NCBI RefSeq assembly: GCF_902806685.2 | Contig: NC_048550.1 | Span: forward strand, 4,197,383 to 4,261,382 | DNA: 64,000 nucleotides | DNA from: Maniola hyperantus | Lineage: Eukaryota; Arthropoda; Insecta; Lepidoptera; Nymphalidae | Direction of reading: 5' to 3' | Shown here: one piece after another, positions 45,100 through 56,504 of the stretch | How positions within the stretch are numbered: the stretch's first letter is position 1 | Layout of the letters: each line of letters starts with the position of its first letter | Notes under the pieces: model-generated | Told to the model about the DNA's origin: nothing | The model's input: the letters and a program-made list of their open reading frames with translations, nothing else | Databases searched by the model: none | Position numbers and translations under genes: made by a program

Positions 45100-45935
45100 A
45101 GCACCGTCCTGAGCCCTCTTAATTAGCATAGATAGACCTAGTTCTAATGTCACACTCGCAAGTAACAGATCAGACGGGGAGTCGTGGGCTAAGTTGCTCA
45201 CTCCGTGATGCAATCCGTGATGCAACGAGACCGTGCTGCGGTTAATTCGTTTACTTGTTTCCCCACAATGCAGAGCACTTGGGAATAAGGAGCAGGCAAA
45301 GTGCCTTAATAAACTTGTAATTGCCACAACACAAGCAACCGTTTCTACATCAATTATGAATATATCGGTACTAGAACTAATAATAACTTAAGTAACATTT
45401 CGAGACAAAAGTCAGTAGCAAAGGTAGAGCTTGTTCTAATGTCACAAGTAACAGATGAGACGGGGAATCGTGGGGAAAGTTGCTCGGTGATGCAATTAAC
45501 GAGACCGCGCTGCGGTTAATTCGTTTACTTGTTTCCCCACAATGCAGAGCACTTGGGAATAAGGAGCAGGCAAAGTGCCTTAATAAACTTGTAATTGCCA
45601 CAACACAAGCAACCGTTTCTACATCAATTATGAATATGTCGGTACTAGAACTAATAATAACTTAAGTAACATTTCGAGACAAAAGTCAGTAGCAAAGGTA
45701 GAGCTTGTTCTAATGTCACAAGTAACAGATGAGACGGGGAATCGTGGGGAAAGTTGCTCGGTGATGCAATTAACAAGACCGCGCTGCAGTTAATTCGTTT
45801 ACTTGTTTCCCCACAATACAGAGCACTTGGGAATAAGGAGCAGGCAAAGTGCCTTAATAGGCTTGTACTTGCAACAGGACAGTCAACCTTTCTACATCGG
45901 TACTGAAACTAATACTTAGTAACTTTATATTTTGG
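45100..45935 (+). repeat. Tandem repeat, about 274-292-bp unit, ~3 copies
   Basis: GTTCTAATGT marks unit positions at 45141, 45433 and 45707 (periods 292 and 274). Each unit contains GCGGTTAATTCGTTTACTTG, TTTCCCCACAATGCAGAGCA and AAGTGCCTTAATA. The second and third units are almost identical; the first and the tail of the third are diverged. Confidence 0.85.
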
Positions 45936-46057
45936 GACAAAAGTGGCACAAGATCGCGTTCTGTGGCGATTCTTGCAAGATACTAATGTCCAGTTGAGGA
46001 TGTCTATCGGTTGAGACGACGACGATAATATTCCGAGCGAGGTCTATGTCTGACTTT

Positions 46058-46182
46058 AAGGTGTTTGTGCGCTCATTCGATTCGTAACACACGTAGGTAC
46101 GTTTTGTATGACGGTCATTTCGAATCGTATTTTCTCGAATTACGAAAACGAACCGAATACGAATGAGTGCACAAACGCCCTT
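46058..46182. repeat. MITE with AAGGNGTTTGTGC ends
   Basis: Ends AAGGTGTTTGTGCGCTCATT and AATGAGTGCACAAACGCCCTT (first 20 bases considered); inner arms also pair. Confidence 0.65.
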
Positions 46183-46331
46183 GCAATCATTCGGGTGTCT
46201 CTAAACAAGAGAGTTTATTAAACGGGCACCTTGTAGCTCATTTCTAGCTTATGGGAAGCCTATGGACAAGAAAAAACCCCATTATAAACCGCTACTAAGT
46301 ACCAAGTAAATCTGTATAGTGCAACGTACAA

Positions 46332-46497
46332 ATGTACACAAGACCGTCCGCCCACCTTCAACTAAACATGCAGGAAAAGCATAGAACTACCCCCTTACCA
46401 CCTTCTTACCAAGAGAAGCACTACCCTCTTATAAGTCGCAGCGGCTTCTCCATCCAACGGATACACTCGGCGTCGGAATCAAATTATTGGTATAGTC
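46332..46497 (+). other. Protein-like open frame, possible exon
   Basis: From ATG 46332 the frame reads MYTRPSAHLQLNMQEKHRTT then PLPPSYQEKHYPLISRSG and IQRIHSASESNYW before a possible donor GTATAG. Proline/serine-rich and unlike the repeats around it, but no partner exon is seen. Confidence 0.25.
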
Positions 46498-46510
46498 CGT
46501 GCAAAATCAG

Positions 46511-46632
46511 TTCTCACGCGCCATTTTAACTCTGTGTCAACTATCATGTCAAAGTTACGGTTTAACTTTAAGGACTGAAATCGTACATTTGACATGACAT
46601 TGACACATAAAGCTAAAATGGAACGTGAGAAC
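46511..46632. repeat. MITE with GTTCTCACGCGCCATTTTA ends
   Basis: Inverted ends GTTCTCACGCGCCATTTTA and TAAAATGGAACGTGAGAAC. Confidence 0.75.
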
Positions 46633-47059
46633 TCATTTTGTAAGCATTGTGACGTGGTTTGGTGTTATAATCAGGGGGCACGGGAGTGCCCCCGCCAAGA
46701 CGAGCCAAACTAAAGTACGGGGCACTACATACCTTTTCACGAATATTATATTCAATTTCTATTCAGAGAACAAATTATAATAGAGCTGTCATGTGATATG
46801 TCACGTTCAGACGCATTCGCACTTCAGGGTGAAAGATGTTGATCTTATTTAGGTTTTGTCACTTCCATCTGACTTTCCTCAAGGGCTTTATGATGTTGAC
46901 AAGCTTAAAAGGCCTTGTATATTACATGCATGGAAGTTATTTAAAGGTCTTTGATTACATGTGCGTGCAAAGTTTTAATAATAAACTTTTAATACTTAGG
47001 AGACGTGTGTACTCACTCAGATCGTGTGTTGTCCTCCTTCTACCATTAATCACTACCTC

Positions 47060-47266
47060 ACTACCCATATTATAAATGCGAAAGTGTGTTGGTTTGTTGG
47101 TTAATTGATTTGTTAGCTGGTCCTTCAATCACGTCGTAATGGAGCAACGAATCGACGTGATAGTTAAAGATGAGAGTGACATAAGCTACTTTTTATCCCG
47201 GAAAATGAAAGTTTCCATGGGATTTTTAAAAACGTAATTCCACGTGGACGAAGCCATCGTCAGCTA
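47060..47266 (+). mobile_element. Hel-A Helitron-like element
   Basis: From CATATTATAAATGCGAAAGT to GCCATCGTCAGCTAG. Confidence 0.7.
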
Positions 47267-47694
47267 GTAAATAATAATACAAAAATCAAAATCAGTTTTA
47301 TGGTATTCATAGTAACGATAAGTGTCTGTCCTTCTTTCGTTATATTGCTTCATCCAAAGAGGGGTGGTTCTGACATAAACGGCTCTATCCTTTCGTTCAA
47401 AAGTCGTCAAATATTTTAGTGTCTCGCTCTAAAATATTTACTGTACAGTAAACGTTTTATGACTTAAGTGTTTCTGTATTTAATCACTTAAAGTAACAAT
47501 CAAATTGTTATTTTAAGTGTCCAGAGCTTCAAATTCAAGATTTAATCTTAATACCTACCTACGTTTACTGGAGTTAGTAAATTATTCTGTCAATTTGTAT
47601 CGCAGTCCAGAGCTTTAAATACAGGTTGTAACCAGAACGATAGCAAAAACTTAGCGTTATTGTTATACTTCCTAAATTTATACGACGACGTCTA

Positions 47695-47756
47695 TTGTTA
47701 TACGACCTCCGATTGGAAGGCAGACGCCCCAACCACTAGGCTATCACAGCATTATG
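47695..47756 (-). repeat. tRNA-derived SINE, tRNA-like head only
   Basis: Reverse of the 32268 SINE head: GGCAGACGCCCCAACCACTA and GGCTATCACAGC. Preceded at 47629-47665 by one end of the CAGGGTGTAACC element family. Confidence 0.6.
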
Positions 47757-50507
47757 TGCATAGGATAAATACTATCTTTTAGCATCGTACTCCTCATAGC
47801 TGAGGGCCGGGACCCCTTTTCATTAGTAAAATGAAGGATTCCAATAATCAGTAGTAGAGGCTACATTTTTTGGGATAATAATGCGGTGGGTTCCCAGATC
47901 TTTTCGCGTACGATTTGGTTAGGAGAACACGAGGTTCAGGTAACGGTTATTAACAGATTTTACTGGTAGTGCTCTCTGAGGCATATGAAAAATTATAATA
48001 ATTCTTATAACAGAAAAAAAGATAAAAATCAAAAATACCTACCTAGTTTCTATAGACAATGTTTCAGTGACGTTATTGGACGCTGTATTAGCACACCTAT
48101 ATCCCAGGAAACCGAGAGTTCTGATCAAAAAGTCATATTAAAGTACAAGTTGTTCACAACAAATAGAGACCGTAATTCTATTGCCATAACTGTGTTGAAA
48201 AATTCCAACAATAGATCTCTCAATAACTCGTTGGGCGTACAACGTGAGCATTTGTCAACACGGTCACGTTTTGGCTTCGGCACGTGTCAAAAATAAATTA
48301 ACAATCCTCAAACTTTCGCGCTAGCATTTGCGAGTATATTTAGATTCTGTAATAAACTGTTATCTAACTGTAGCAGTAGGTACAAAACAGGTATAAAATG
48401 CACGGTTATTAAATACCTAGGCGGCAATCATGGTATAGACTTTAAACTCAATGGAGCATATAATATGGTTTTGCCCACATTTTACTTAACAAAGTCGCAA
48501 TTCATACATTATACTATGCTGTATGTGTTTCACTCATAACTACTGAACTTTTTTTGTGGTTTCAATTTTAGCGTTTAAACTATCGTGAGTAAAGCCAAGT
48601 GTGAGATATGTATAATGGTTTCAATTTGGTTTTAACCATCGATGGTTTTAACCATCTGTCATTTGGACGTAGACTTGATTGCTAGTTGAATCAACCCAGG
48701 ACCCAGGCGCATTTAACGCAGAAGAAGTCGCGGGAACTACTTTTTTAACCGACATCTTATATTACAAACTTACTTGTTACTTGAACGAGTTCAGGTAGCA
48801 AAAAACTGCTAATTTATCTACTCTATCCTAGAACTTTTCTGAAAACTTACGAGAAATTCTCTTAAAACTTTGGAGGCAAATATAAGACGATGTACCTACT
48901 TACTAAGCTCTATTAAAATTCCTCCCCAACTTGCCATATACAGAGCTTATTCCTTAATTAATTTCCTTCGCAGATGACACCAATTTTACAAATTCTGGCT
49001 CGCTAGTTGCTTCAAAGATGAGATTTTCAATTAAGCAGGTATGGTAAGAACGCAGGTACCGACTATGAAGAGGAATTCTTAGTGCATGCTCAGGTTATTA
49101 TTTTCATTAAGATTCTAGGAACTCCCTTTTGGTAAATTAATATTAGACCGCTAAATGTCTTGGTATTCTTTGAAATGTGGAGCCGGATAATAAATCTTAT
49201 ATAAGTTATAACACTGTAAAAATATACCAAGGTGGTACTACGTTAAAGTTAAATGTTGGAGAGAGATTTATTTAATATTTTTGAGGATTATTGGGTTTTT
49301 GACATTTGGTTCATTAAAAAAAACAATTACTTAATCTAAGATTATGGAACCAACAGAACGTAATTGAAGTAGGTAGTTTATGAAAACTTTGGATGTGTTG
49401 TTGATAGATCAGTCAGTCCGTGAGTCAGACAGTCAGGACAAGGTATTTTTATGTACATAGGTGTGGTACTTCTAAAACACTAGGTTGCCAGTCTAGCCGT
49501 ACAAACAGTATTTAAATAGGATGATGCGTAGCTGTTGCGTAGAATACAATACAAGCTTTTTATCATTTTTCACATCAACGCAAAAGAGAAAACGATTCCT
49601 CGTACAAATATTAAAAATGAAGCCTTTCAATTCCAATGATTTATCTGGACAAAAGGCTTCCTGCTCCGCAAATAGCCTAGCTCAACATTTCCCGACTTCC
49701 TGGAACTTCTGAACAGTTCAATAAAATTATAACAATCTTATCTTAGAAATTTTGAGGCTCGAAGATCAAAGTATTTGAACAGTGCGCGTTGCCATTGATG
49801 AATAATATGGATCCGAGACATGGTTACCTATGGCTCATATTAAGAAAGCTCTCACTGTCAGTTAGCAGCGGGTGATAGAAATGCAAGTAGGTAGGTATGC
49901 TTGGAGTTGCAACTTACAACGATCGTTTTCTGAAAAAAAAAACATTTATTTATTATTTATTTATTTTTTGTTTCCCGCCCCCAGGATTTTGATACCTAGC
50001 AATTTCTAGCAAGCAATTTCTATACCTGTCATCACAATCAGTTAAATAGATGGGCCGTGAAAAGTCAGCAGACAGACACCATAACTTGAGAACGGCGAAA
50101 TTGGTTTTTTTTTGTTGTGTTAGTAATTGTTAGGGCAAGATTTAAATTAAAGATTTTTTTTTTGAAAATACACGGAAAAAGACAGTCTCGCGAGAAGCGG
50201 ATGATGTCGATAATAATATTCAAGTATAATGTAACAGTAGGTAGGTACTTAGCACACAAGTAGCTTCGGAATATCCATTATTGAAAAACCGGCATGTCGT
50301 ATCTGTAAATGAAATAACAGAAGTCAATATTCGCTATTGAAGTCAGTTACTGCCCAATAAACGTTCGACCTTTATAGGCAGAAGCTAATAAATTTTCCGT
50401 CACTTCGATGTAAATTCCTTCGCTTTATACAAATACTATTGGATTCATTTATAAGAACACTGATGGAAAATATTGCTACGACGTGGCTACGAGGGAATTT
50501 TTCTTAT
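47757..50507. other. No gene; small repeat debris
   Basis: A MITE-end trace near 48585, Hel-C debris near 49395-49435, Hel-A debris near 50030-50070. Open frames at 47985-48296 and 49521-49712 are not convincing. Confidence 0.35.
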
Positions 50508-50511
50508 AGAA

Positions 50512-50741
50512 TGTGGCGGTTACCACAATAGAAACTAGATGGCGCTGTTCAATCGATGACGTAGTCCCGAACAAATGTACCGCCGACAGTACTCGCAATA
50601 ACAGAGTGTTCTGCAATCTGGACTATATATAGAAGTTTCAAGATACAACCGTTGGCCCAGCTGGCGCTACCGAGCACAACCAACCGCTCGGTGGGAGATC
50701 TCCCCTTTGGTACGGTCGAGCCTGCACACCGCTCCCGTACA
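50512..50741 (+). repeat. 5' LTR of the TRIM
   Basis: 230 bp, TG...CA, with a TATA-like CTATATATAG around 50622-50632. Confidence 0.88.
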
Positions 50742-51190
50742 TTGGTGATCGCCGACGTGATCAAGAATGGTCGCACACCTCAACAACCGACGAAATCAAG
50801 AGTGGTCGCACACTACAACAGCCGACGTTGATCAAGAGTGATCGCACACTAGAACAGCCGACGTCATCGAAGCGCACCGCACTGCGCACATAACGTGATC
50901 AAGGGTGATCGCATACACCGCAACACCTTTGGATCACACACCGCAAGCCCGACGTCTCCTCCAACTCCAAGTCTACAAGCAGCAACAGCAAGCACATCGA
51001 GGCCTGTAAGACGGATGTAGCCACAGCTTCGGGGCACAATGGCTCTGCACTCCATCACCAGCTACAAGCGTCCTGGTCCACCGCTTCTCTGGATGGTTAG
51101 CAGCCATTGCCCTTCCTTCACACGCCTTCACGCTACAACGCCACCTCTCTTCACTGCTTCACACTACGCGTTCGTCTCGGAGGGGAGTGA

Positions 51191-51420
51191 TGTGGCGGTT
51201 ACCACAATAGAAACTAGATGGCGCTGTTCAATCGATGACGTAGTCCCGAACAAATGTACCGCCGACAGTACTCGCAATAACAGAGTGTTCTGCAATCTGG
51301 ACTATATATAGAAGTTTCAAGATACAACCGTTGGCCCAGCTGGCGCTACCGAGCACAACCAACCGCTCGGTGGGAGATCTCCCCTTTGGTACGGTCGAGC
51401 CTGCACACCGCTCCCGTACA
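51191..51420 (+). repeat. 3' LTR of the TRIM
   Basis: 230 bp, apparently identical to the 5' LTR, followed by AGAA. Confidence 0.88.
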
Positions 51421-51442
51421 AGAAGTATTTTTGTTTTTTAAT

Positions 51443-51540
51443 TAAAGGCCTTAGTGTAACTAAGCGCGCTCCATCTTAGGCTGCATCATCACTTGCCACC
51501 AGGTCTGATTGCAGTCAAGCGTTAGTCAAGCGTAAAAAAA
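51443..51540 (+). repeat. RTE LINE 3' UTR fragment
   Basis: GCTCCATCTTAGGCTGCATC and CTTGCCACCAGGTCTGATTG match the RTE tail, here in plus orientation. Confidence 0.6.
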
Positions 51541-51722
51541 TTAGCTGACGTGATATTTTATGTGCAGGACGTGGGTAAACGTAATCACATGAGTAGATAA
51601 TATTTTGAATCTACTTTGCGGGTGTCAAGTTTTAACCAAGGCTAGATTGACCCATTTAACACAGATGGATATAGTTCTGTAACTAAATTGGTACCTACTG
51701 GTAGACTTTAGTACCATAGAGA

Positions 51723-51905
51723 TACCACAGAGCCTCAATAGCTCTATCGGTATAGGAGTGGACTGAAAACCGAAAGGTCGACGGTTCAAACCCCGCCCGT
51801 TGCACTATTGTCGTACCTACTCCTAGCACAAGCCAGACGCTTAATTGGAGAGGAAAGGGGAATATTAGTCGTTTAACATGGCTAATATTCTTTAAAAAAA
51901 AAAAA
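51723..51905 (+). mobile_element. tRNA-derived SINE, second family, poly(A)
   Basis: GAGCCTCAATAGCTCTATCG, box B-like GGTTCAAACCC, then CACTATTGTCGTACCTACTC, AATTGGAGAGGAAAGGGG and a terminal A run. A different family from the 32268 SINE. Target duplication not clear. Confidence 0.75.
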
Positions 51906-51926
51906 GAGAATAATATGATTTATTAC

Positions 51927-52152
51927 GATACAAGCTGATGCCCGTGACTTTGTCCGCGTGGAATTCCATGCGGACGGGATTTTTAAAAAACCTAATTCCG
52001 TGGGAACTCTTTGATTTTCGGGGATAATCTATGTCACTCTCCAGGTCTTTATCTATACCCATGCAAAAAATCACGTCAATCCATTGCACCGTTGCGACGT
52101 GATTGAAAGACAAACCAACAAACAAACACAATTTCGCTTTTATAATAAGGGT
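51927..52152 (-). mobile_element. Hel-A element, reverse
   Basis: AAGCTGATGCCCGTGAC to TTTATAATAAGGGTACTG, with an inserted/duplicated GGATTTTTAAAAAACCTAA. Confidence 0.65.
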
Positions 52153-52165
52153 ACTGATTACGCTA

Positions 52166-52340
52166 CTAGATGATGCCTACCACTTCGTCCGCGTGGATTT
52201 CGGCATTTAAATATCCCGTGGGAACCCTTTGATTTTAGGGGTAAAAGTAGCCTATGTACTACTCTCCAGGTCTTTAACTATGCCCATGCAAAGTCGTCGA
52301 TCTATTACGGCGTTGCTACGTGATTGGAGGACAAATCAAT
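52166..52340 (-). repeat. Hel-A element, reverse, truncated
   Basis: CTAGATGATGCCTACCAC to the GACGTGAT-type motif; end lost. Confidence 0.65.
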
Positions 52341-52344
52341 AAAC

Positions 52345-52899
52345 CTTCACTCAATTCAAAGAGAGAGACAGGGACTTTATTTCGGTAGTAGTAAGAACGT
52401 AGTAAGTAGATATATTGCTTTAGGTATTAGTTAAGTATATGAAATGTTATGCAATCATAGTTCAATCATGATAATTCTACTAAATTATGACCGTGGCTGA
52501 AGAAGTAGCGAGGCGATGGATTAGTAGCGACAAAATACGACAGATATTGAGCGTAAAAATGCTATCAAAAATCTAATTATGTCTTGCCGCTGGCAGCTGC
52601 TGATATGAACTATTTTTACGTCACCCGTAACCGACTAGTGCGGGGGCAACAAACTTGGTCGTGAAAACACGAAAATGCATGCGATTTTTACGGTAGAATT
52701 TTTCAAGCGAGACTTCTTAACTTCGAAAAGGTCGCACTCCAAGGAGATACGTAAAAATTACAACTTCCATGTTCATGAAACTAACAAAGAATTTCATTTG
52801 AGTGTAGGTATGCTATGCAACTATTACAAGTTTCTGTATGTACCTGTTTTAAATCTCAGCTTTAAAATAATAATAATATATGACTACCCATATCTTCTA
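52345..52899. other. No gene recognised
   Basis: AT-rich sequence; no supported feature. Confidence 0.3.
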
Positions 52900-53172
52900 A
52901 ATATATAAAACGAAAAGGTGACTGACTGACTGACTGACTGACTGACTGACTGACTGACTGATCTATCAAGGCACAGCTCAAACTACTGGACGGATCGGGC
53001 TGAAATTTGGCATGCAGATAGCTATTGTGACGTAGACATCCACTCTACGTCAACCACGCCGCAACAGAGCAACGAATTGACGTGATCCAAACATGGAAAT
53101 AATTGAAGACGTAGAGATCCCGGAAACACAAAGAAAACCTAAATCCACACGGATAAAGTTGCAGGCATCTAG
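52900..53172 (+). repeat. Chimeric Helitron: Hel-C start, Hel-A end
   Basis: Opens with a long TGAC run, CTGATCTATCAAGGCACAGC and GACGTAGACATCC (Hel-C), then switches at about 53045 to CAACGAATTGACGTGATCC and ends GTTGCAGGCATCTAG (Hel-A). Confidence 0.65.
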
Positions 53173-53620
53173 TTCTGAATATAAATGCTGTGACGGACGG
53201 ATGGGCTGAACCGGGGTGATTTCCTATGTATGTTTCATTTTTTGTACGGGACATTAAAAATTAAAGCGGTACCTATCTAAATATTCCTACAAAAGAATTT
53301 TTAGAATAAAATATTAGCCACTTAAGACGAAAAATTAAAAGATAACAGATCTAAGGTAGGTACGAGTGTTATGAATTTATTTGAAACGAAAACTTTGCCC
53401 TAAGTAAGTAATAATTTTATCAAATACACCTCGAGTAGATGAGTTTTCTTTTATGAAAATAAAATGTTTCCTACATTGTCAGAAGATATGATAATAAGAA
53501 TATTTGCTAAACCTTATCGGGTAATTTATAAAAGAATAGATTAGAATAGAAAATATTTTTATTCAAGTAAACTTGTACAAGTGCTTGTGAATCGTCAAAT
53601 AGTTTAATTTATCACATACA
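53173..53620. other. No gene recognised
   Basis: AT-rich sequence; no supported feature. Confidence 0.3.
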
Positions 53621-53624
53621 CTAG

Positions 53625-53797
53625 CTTATATGCACGACTTCGTCCGCGTGGACTATACAAACTGCAAACTCCTATTTTACTCCTTTGAATTTTCAAAAAT
53701 TCTTTCTTAGCGGATGTCTATGTCATAAAAGCTATCAGCATGCCAAATGCCGATCCGTTCAGTAGTTTGAACTGTGCGTTGATAGATCAGTCAGTCA
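53625..53797 (-). mobile_element. Hel-C element, reverse
   Basis: CTAGCTTATATGCACGAC to GATAGATCAGTCAGTCAGAC. Confidence 0.65.
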
Positions 53798-54380
53798 GAC
53801 AGTTAGTTGTTCATCGCCACCTTCTTCAGTCCTGCGGGCTGGAGGTCCTCCTTCGCTGCACTTATTGGTACGTGGTGTCCACTCCAGAACACATCTTTTT
53901 ATCGTTGGGAAATGCATTTACCCATCCCTCCCGTAAATGGGCAGGGTGGGACTCGCCAGCCGAGAGGCGACCGAAATACCCACTAAAACCCTACGGCGCT
54001 CCTGCGCTGCGCTGGTGACTGGGTCACGGGAACATCGATATATTACTACCACACCCAGCCAGCGACGTCCACCGAGGCGGACCCTCCACCGAGGTCCTTT
54101 ACGTCAGGTCACTGCATGTCCGAGGCGCACCAGTGTGTCTCTCGCCCTGGGTCTCAATGAGCGACAGCTGATAGGTCGCCCGGAGCTCTCGCTAAAGCGG
54201 CAGGCGGCGATCGTAACTCCAGAACACATCTGCTCCAACGCATCGGCCGTCGGTTTTGCTAGTGCGACAGACATGACCTGCCCATTGTCACTTCAGCTTG
54301 CTAATCCTATGAGCTATGTCGGTGACTTTTGTACAACTTGTAATTGTAATGGAGTTTTAATCTGGAGTCCTACACACTAC
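53798..54380 (-). pseudogene. RTE-type LINE RT C-terminus interrupted by an insertion
   Basis: On the minus strand 54260-54330 gives KVTDIAHRISKLK then (stop) QWAGHV, and across the insertion WSRCVLEWTPR and SEGGPPARRTEEGG, the conserved RTE C-terminal order (QWAGH, LEWRPR, GRPPxRWTDD). The frame is restored if 53897-54231 is removed. Confidence 0.7.
53897..54215 (-). mobile_element. 319-bp insertion with 16-bp TSD in an RTE copy
   Basis: ACTCCAGAACACATCT stands at 53881-53896 and again at 54216-54231. The GC-rich insert ends (minus strand) CATTTCCCAACGATAAAA, a short A-rich tail, so it is probably the 3' end of a non-LTR element or a SINE. Family not recognised. Confidence 0.7.
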
Positions 54381-54414
54381 ACCCAAGCACACGACTTTTC
54401 GGTTTTGCGGTAAC

Positions 54415-54849
54415 TTGGCACAGATGAGATCGTTCGAAAAGTATTCTTTTGACTTTTGAATAAAAGGCTCTTGTACCTCACGTAACCTTTTTGTGTAGAG
54501 AAATTCTTAAACCTTTGACTTCTACCTGCAACTTATAAATGAAATAGTAGTGTACGCAAAACTTTACCACCGCTCGTCGGCACGTACGAAAGGCATTAAC
54601 ATTAAACTTATGTACAAGCATTGCCTTTTTAAAGCGTTTTATTCTTGTAGTAGACGACATGCCTCGGCCTTACAGGGGTGATCTAAAGCTTAATGGCATT
54701 TGCGGCTTGCGCTGCGCAGCGCGACGCGACGCGGCGTCATGTGGCGCGGCAAATATAAAATGTAGTCGTACATTATGCATTTTTGTATGGAGCAAAGTGC
54801 ACTTGAACGACGCGGCAGGAAACTACGTACAAATGCGATTCGACCTTTG
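54415..54849. other. No gene recognised
   Basis: Contains a GC-rich patch at about 54695-54750 (GCGCTGCGCAGCGCGACG) of unknown nature. Confidence 0.3.
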
Positions 54850-55078
54850 CGGCCCTTATAGGATCACTTCGTTGTAAGTCTGTCAAGATCCGTCAAGAGA
54901 ATCAAATCAGAGGGTACAATAATTCCCTTTGACCTAGAATCATGTTTGGCAGGTCTGGCTTATAATACAAGTAGGTACATATTATCTAAACGTAAGAATC
55001 CTTAATCCTTAAATAATTATTTCTTGTACGGACTACAGAACCCTTCGTGTGCGAGTCCGACTTGCACTTGACTGGTTT
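54850..55078 (+). repeat. R-family repeat, degraded
   Basis: CTTATAGGATCACTTCGTTG, CCTAGAATCATG and GTGTGCGAGTCCGACTTGC remain; centre deleted. Confidence 0.6.
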
Positions 55079-55080
55079 TT

Positions 55081-55125
55081 TAACCGACTTCAAAAAAAGG
55101 AGGAGGTTCTCAATTCGTCGGAATC

Positions 55126-55156
<31 letters not shown>

Positions 55157-55750
55157 ATGTTCCCCGATTACTCGAAAACGCCTGGACCGATTTTGAAAAA
55201 TTTTTTTTTGTTTGAAAGGGTATACTTCAAAGTTGGTCCCATTTCAATTTGGTGAAGATCTGATGAACATCTTCGAAGATAGATACTGGAACTCCTCAAC
55301 GGATAAGAGTAAATTGCTCGCGATCAGTGTAATAGCTTAGTAAACAGTAGATTTTTAAGCAGTCATAGCATAATTCCATGGGGCCACTAAAAATTGTGAA
55401 ATAAAAATTTTTACAAAAAAAATAAAAACCGACTTCGTTACACAAACACTAAAAATTGAAAATAATTTAATTTATTACCGAATATATTCTGTATACAAGA
55501 GTTAATATAGTTCCATAATAATATTTTTTGGGGTCGGTGCCAATGAGGTGCCATTGTGGAGTCCCATAAAAATATGAAGTCTAGACGATTCGCGCAGCTA
55601 AAGCTAATTGGCACCGGCACCAAAAAGTATTATTATGGAACTATATTAACTCTTGTATACAGAATATATTCGGTAATAAATTAAATTATTTTTCAATTTT
55701 TAGTGTTTGTGTAACGAAGTCGGTTTTTATTTTTTTTGTAAAAATTTTTT
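55081..55750. repeat. ACCGACTTC family with a 130-bp inverted repeat
   Basis: A unit starting AACCGACTTCAAAAAAAGG (55081) with a 25-base T run is followed by an inverted pair, about 55404-55541 and 55610-55750, that share AACCGACTTCGTTACACAAA and TTATTACCGAATATATTC. The arms would fold into a long hairpin. Confidence 0.7.
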
Positions 55751-55759
55751 AAGTTCCGT

Positions 55760-56504
55760 GTAAAAAGGTTATAAGGTTATGAATTGTGATGATCGATCTT
55801 CCCCAAAATACACATAGTCAACGTCTATAAATGTTTATGTAGGTACACTTCGATGGCTCTTTATTGCAAGGTCAAAGAAAATAACCAATATTGCCGTGAC
55901 ATCTATTGACGATAAGTGCTCTACATAATGGGCAACTTGGGGCTTGAGAGTTATCATTCTAAAAGTGTTCTTATCGTTTGACTTTGATTTTAAGTGCCGC
56001 TTTTACAGTTTCATTTGTTGAAATAAGTTTATAACCACTAATTGAAATGCGGATTTTCAGAGAAGTATCTTACTATCTCTAGCGCTTTCCCTAGGAACTT
56101 ATAGCTTCATTCTAATTTTGATTATTAACCAATCGAACTTAATAAAATTCATTAGACATGTTCTAAGACCTGTCTGACTGTGATCAGATTTCCGAAAAAT
56201 CTGTTGTTTCATAGTTCAAAGCTCGAAGATTTTCATGAAAATCTTGGACTCGGTGTAACATGTAAAAATAAAAATATCTATATTGTATTATACAAACATA
56301 TAATTAGTAATTAATAAACTATGTCTAATGTTAAATATTAACTAAAAGATACTAATCTAAAAGTGAACATCTTAAAAATTTACTTAAACAATGAAACTAA
56401 AACTAAAACCTTAAAAAATATAATATTATAACTAAAATATATTATTAAAAGGAGTATAAAAAATAAAATGTAAAAGTAAAATAATAGTAACATCAGGACA
56501 TCCA
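55760..56504. other. No gene recognised
   Basis: AT-rich; may include 3' UTR debris of a LINE near 56280-56460, but no coding part. Confidence 0.3.

Larger units (their letters stand above)
50512..51420 (+). mobile_element. TRIM: miniature LTR retrotransposon
   Basis: Two 230-bp direct repeats beginning TGTGGCGG and ending CCGTACA (50512-50741, 51191-51420) look identical base for base. AGAA lies at both flanks (50508-50511, 51421-51424) as a 4-bp target duplication. A primer-binding-like TTGGTGATCGCC follows the first LTR and a purine-rich GGAGGGGAGTGA precedes the second. The 449-bp interior has no gag or pol; it carries four variants of ATCAAGAGTGGTCGCACAC. It must be mobilised by another element's enzymes. 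Strand is set by PBS/PPT positions. Confidence 0.88.

Noticed and set aside
45058..45601. Two near-identical minus-strand frames
   Set aside because: They share a start sequence only because the DNA is a tandem repeat.
47985..48296. 103-codon open frame on the plus strand
   Set aside because: Low-complexity N/K/S-rich start, no homologous pattern and no promoter or splice support.
50549..51311. Open frames in the TRIM
   Set aside because: They lie partly in the LTRs and show no gag or pol motifs.
53937..54413. 158-codon open frame on the plus strand
   Set aside because: Runs antisense through RTE LINE sequence and its GC-rich insert; an artefact of repeat composition.
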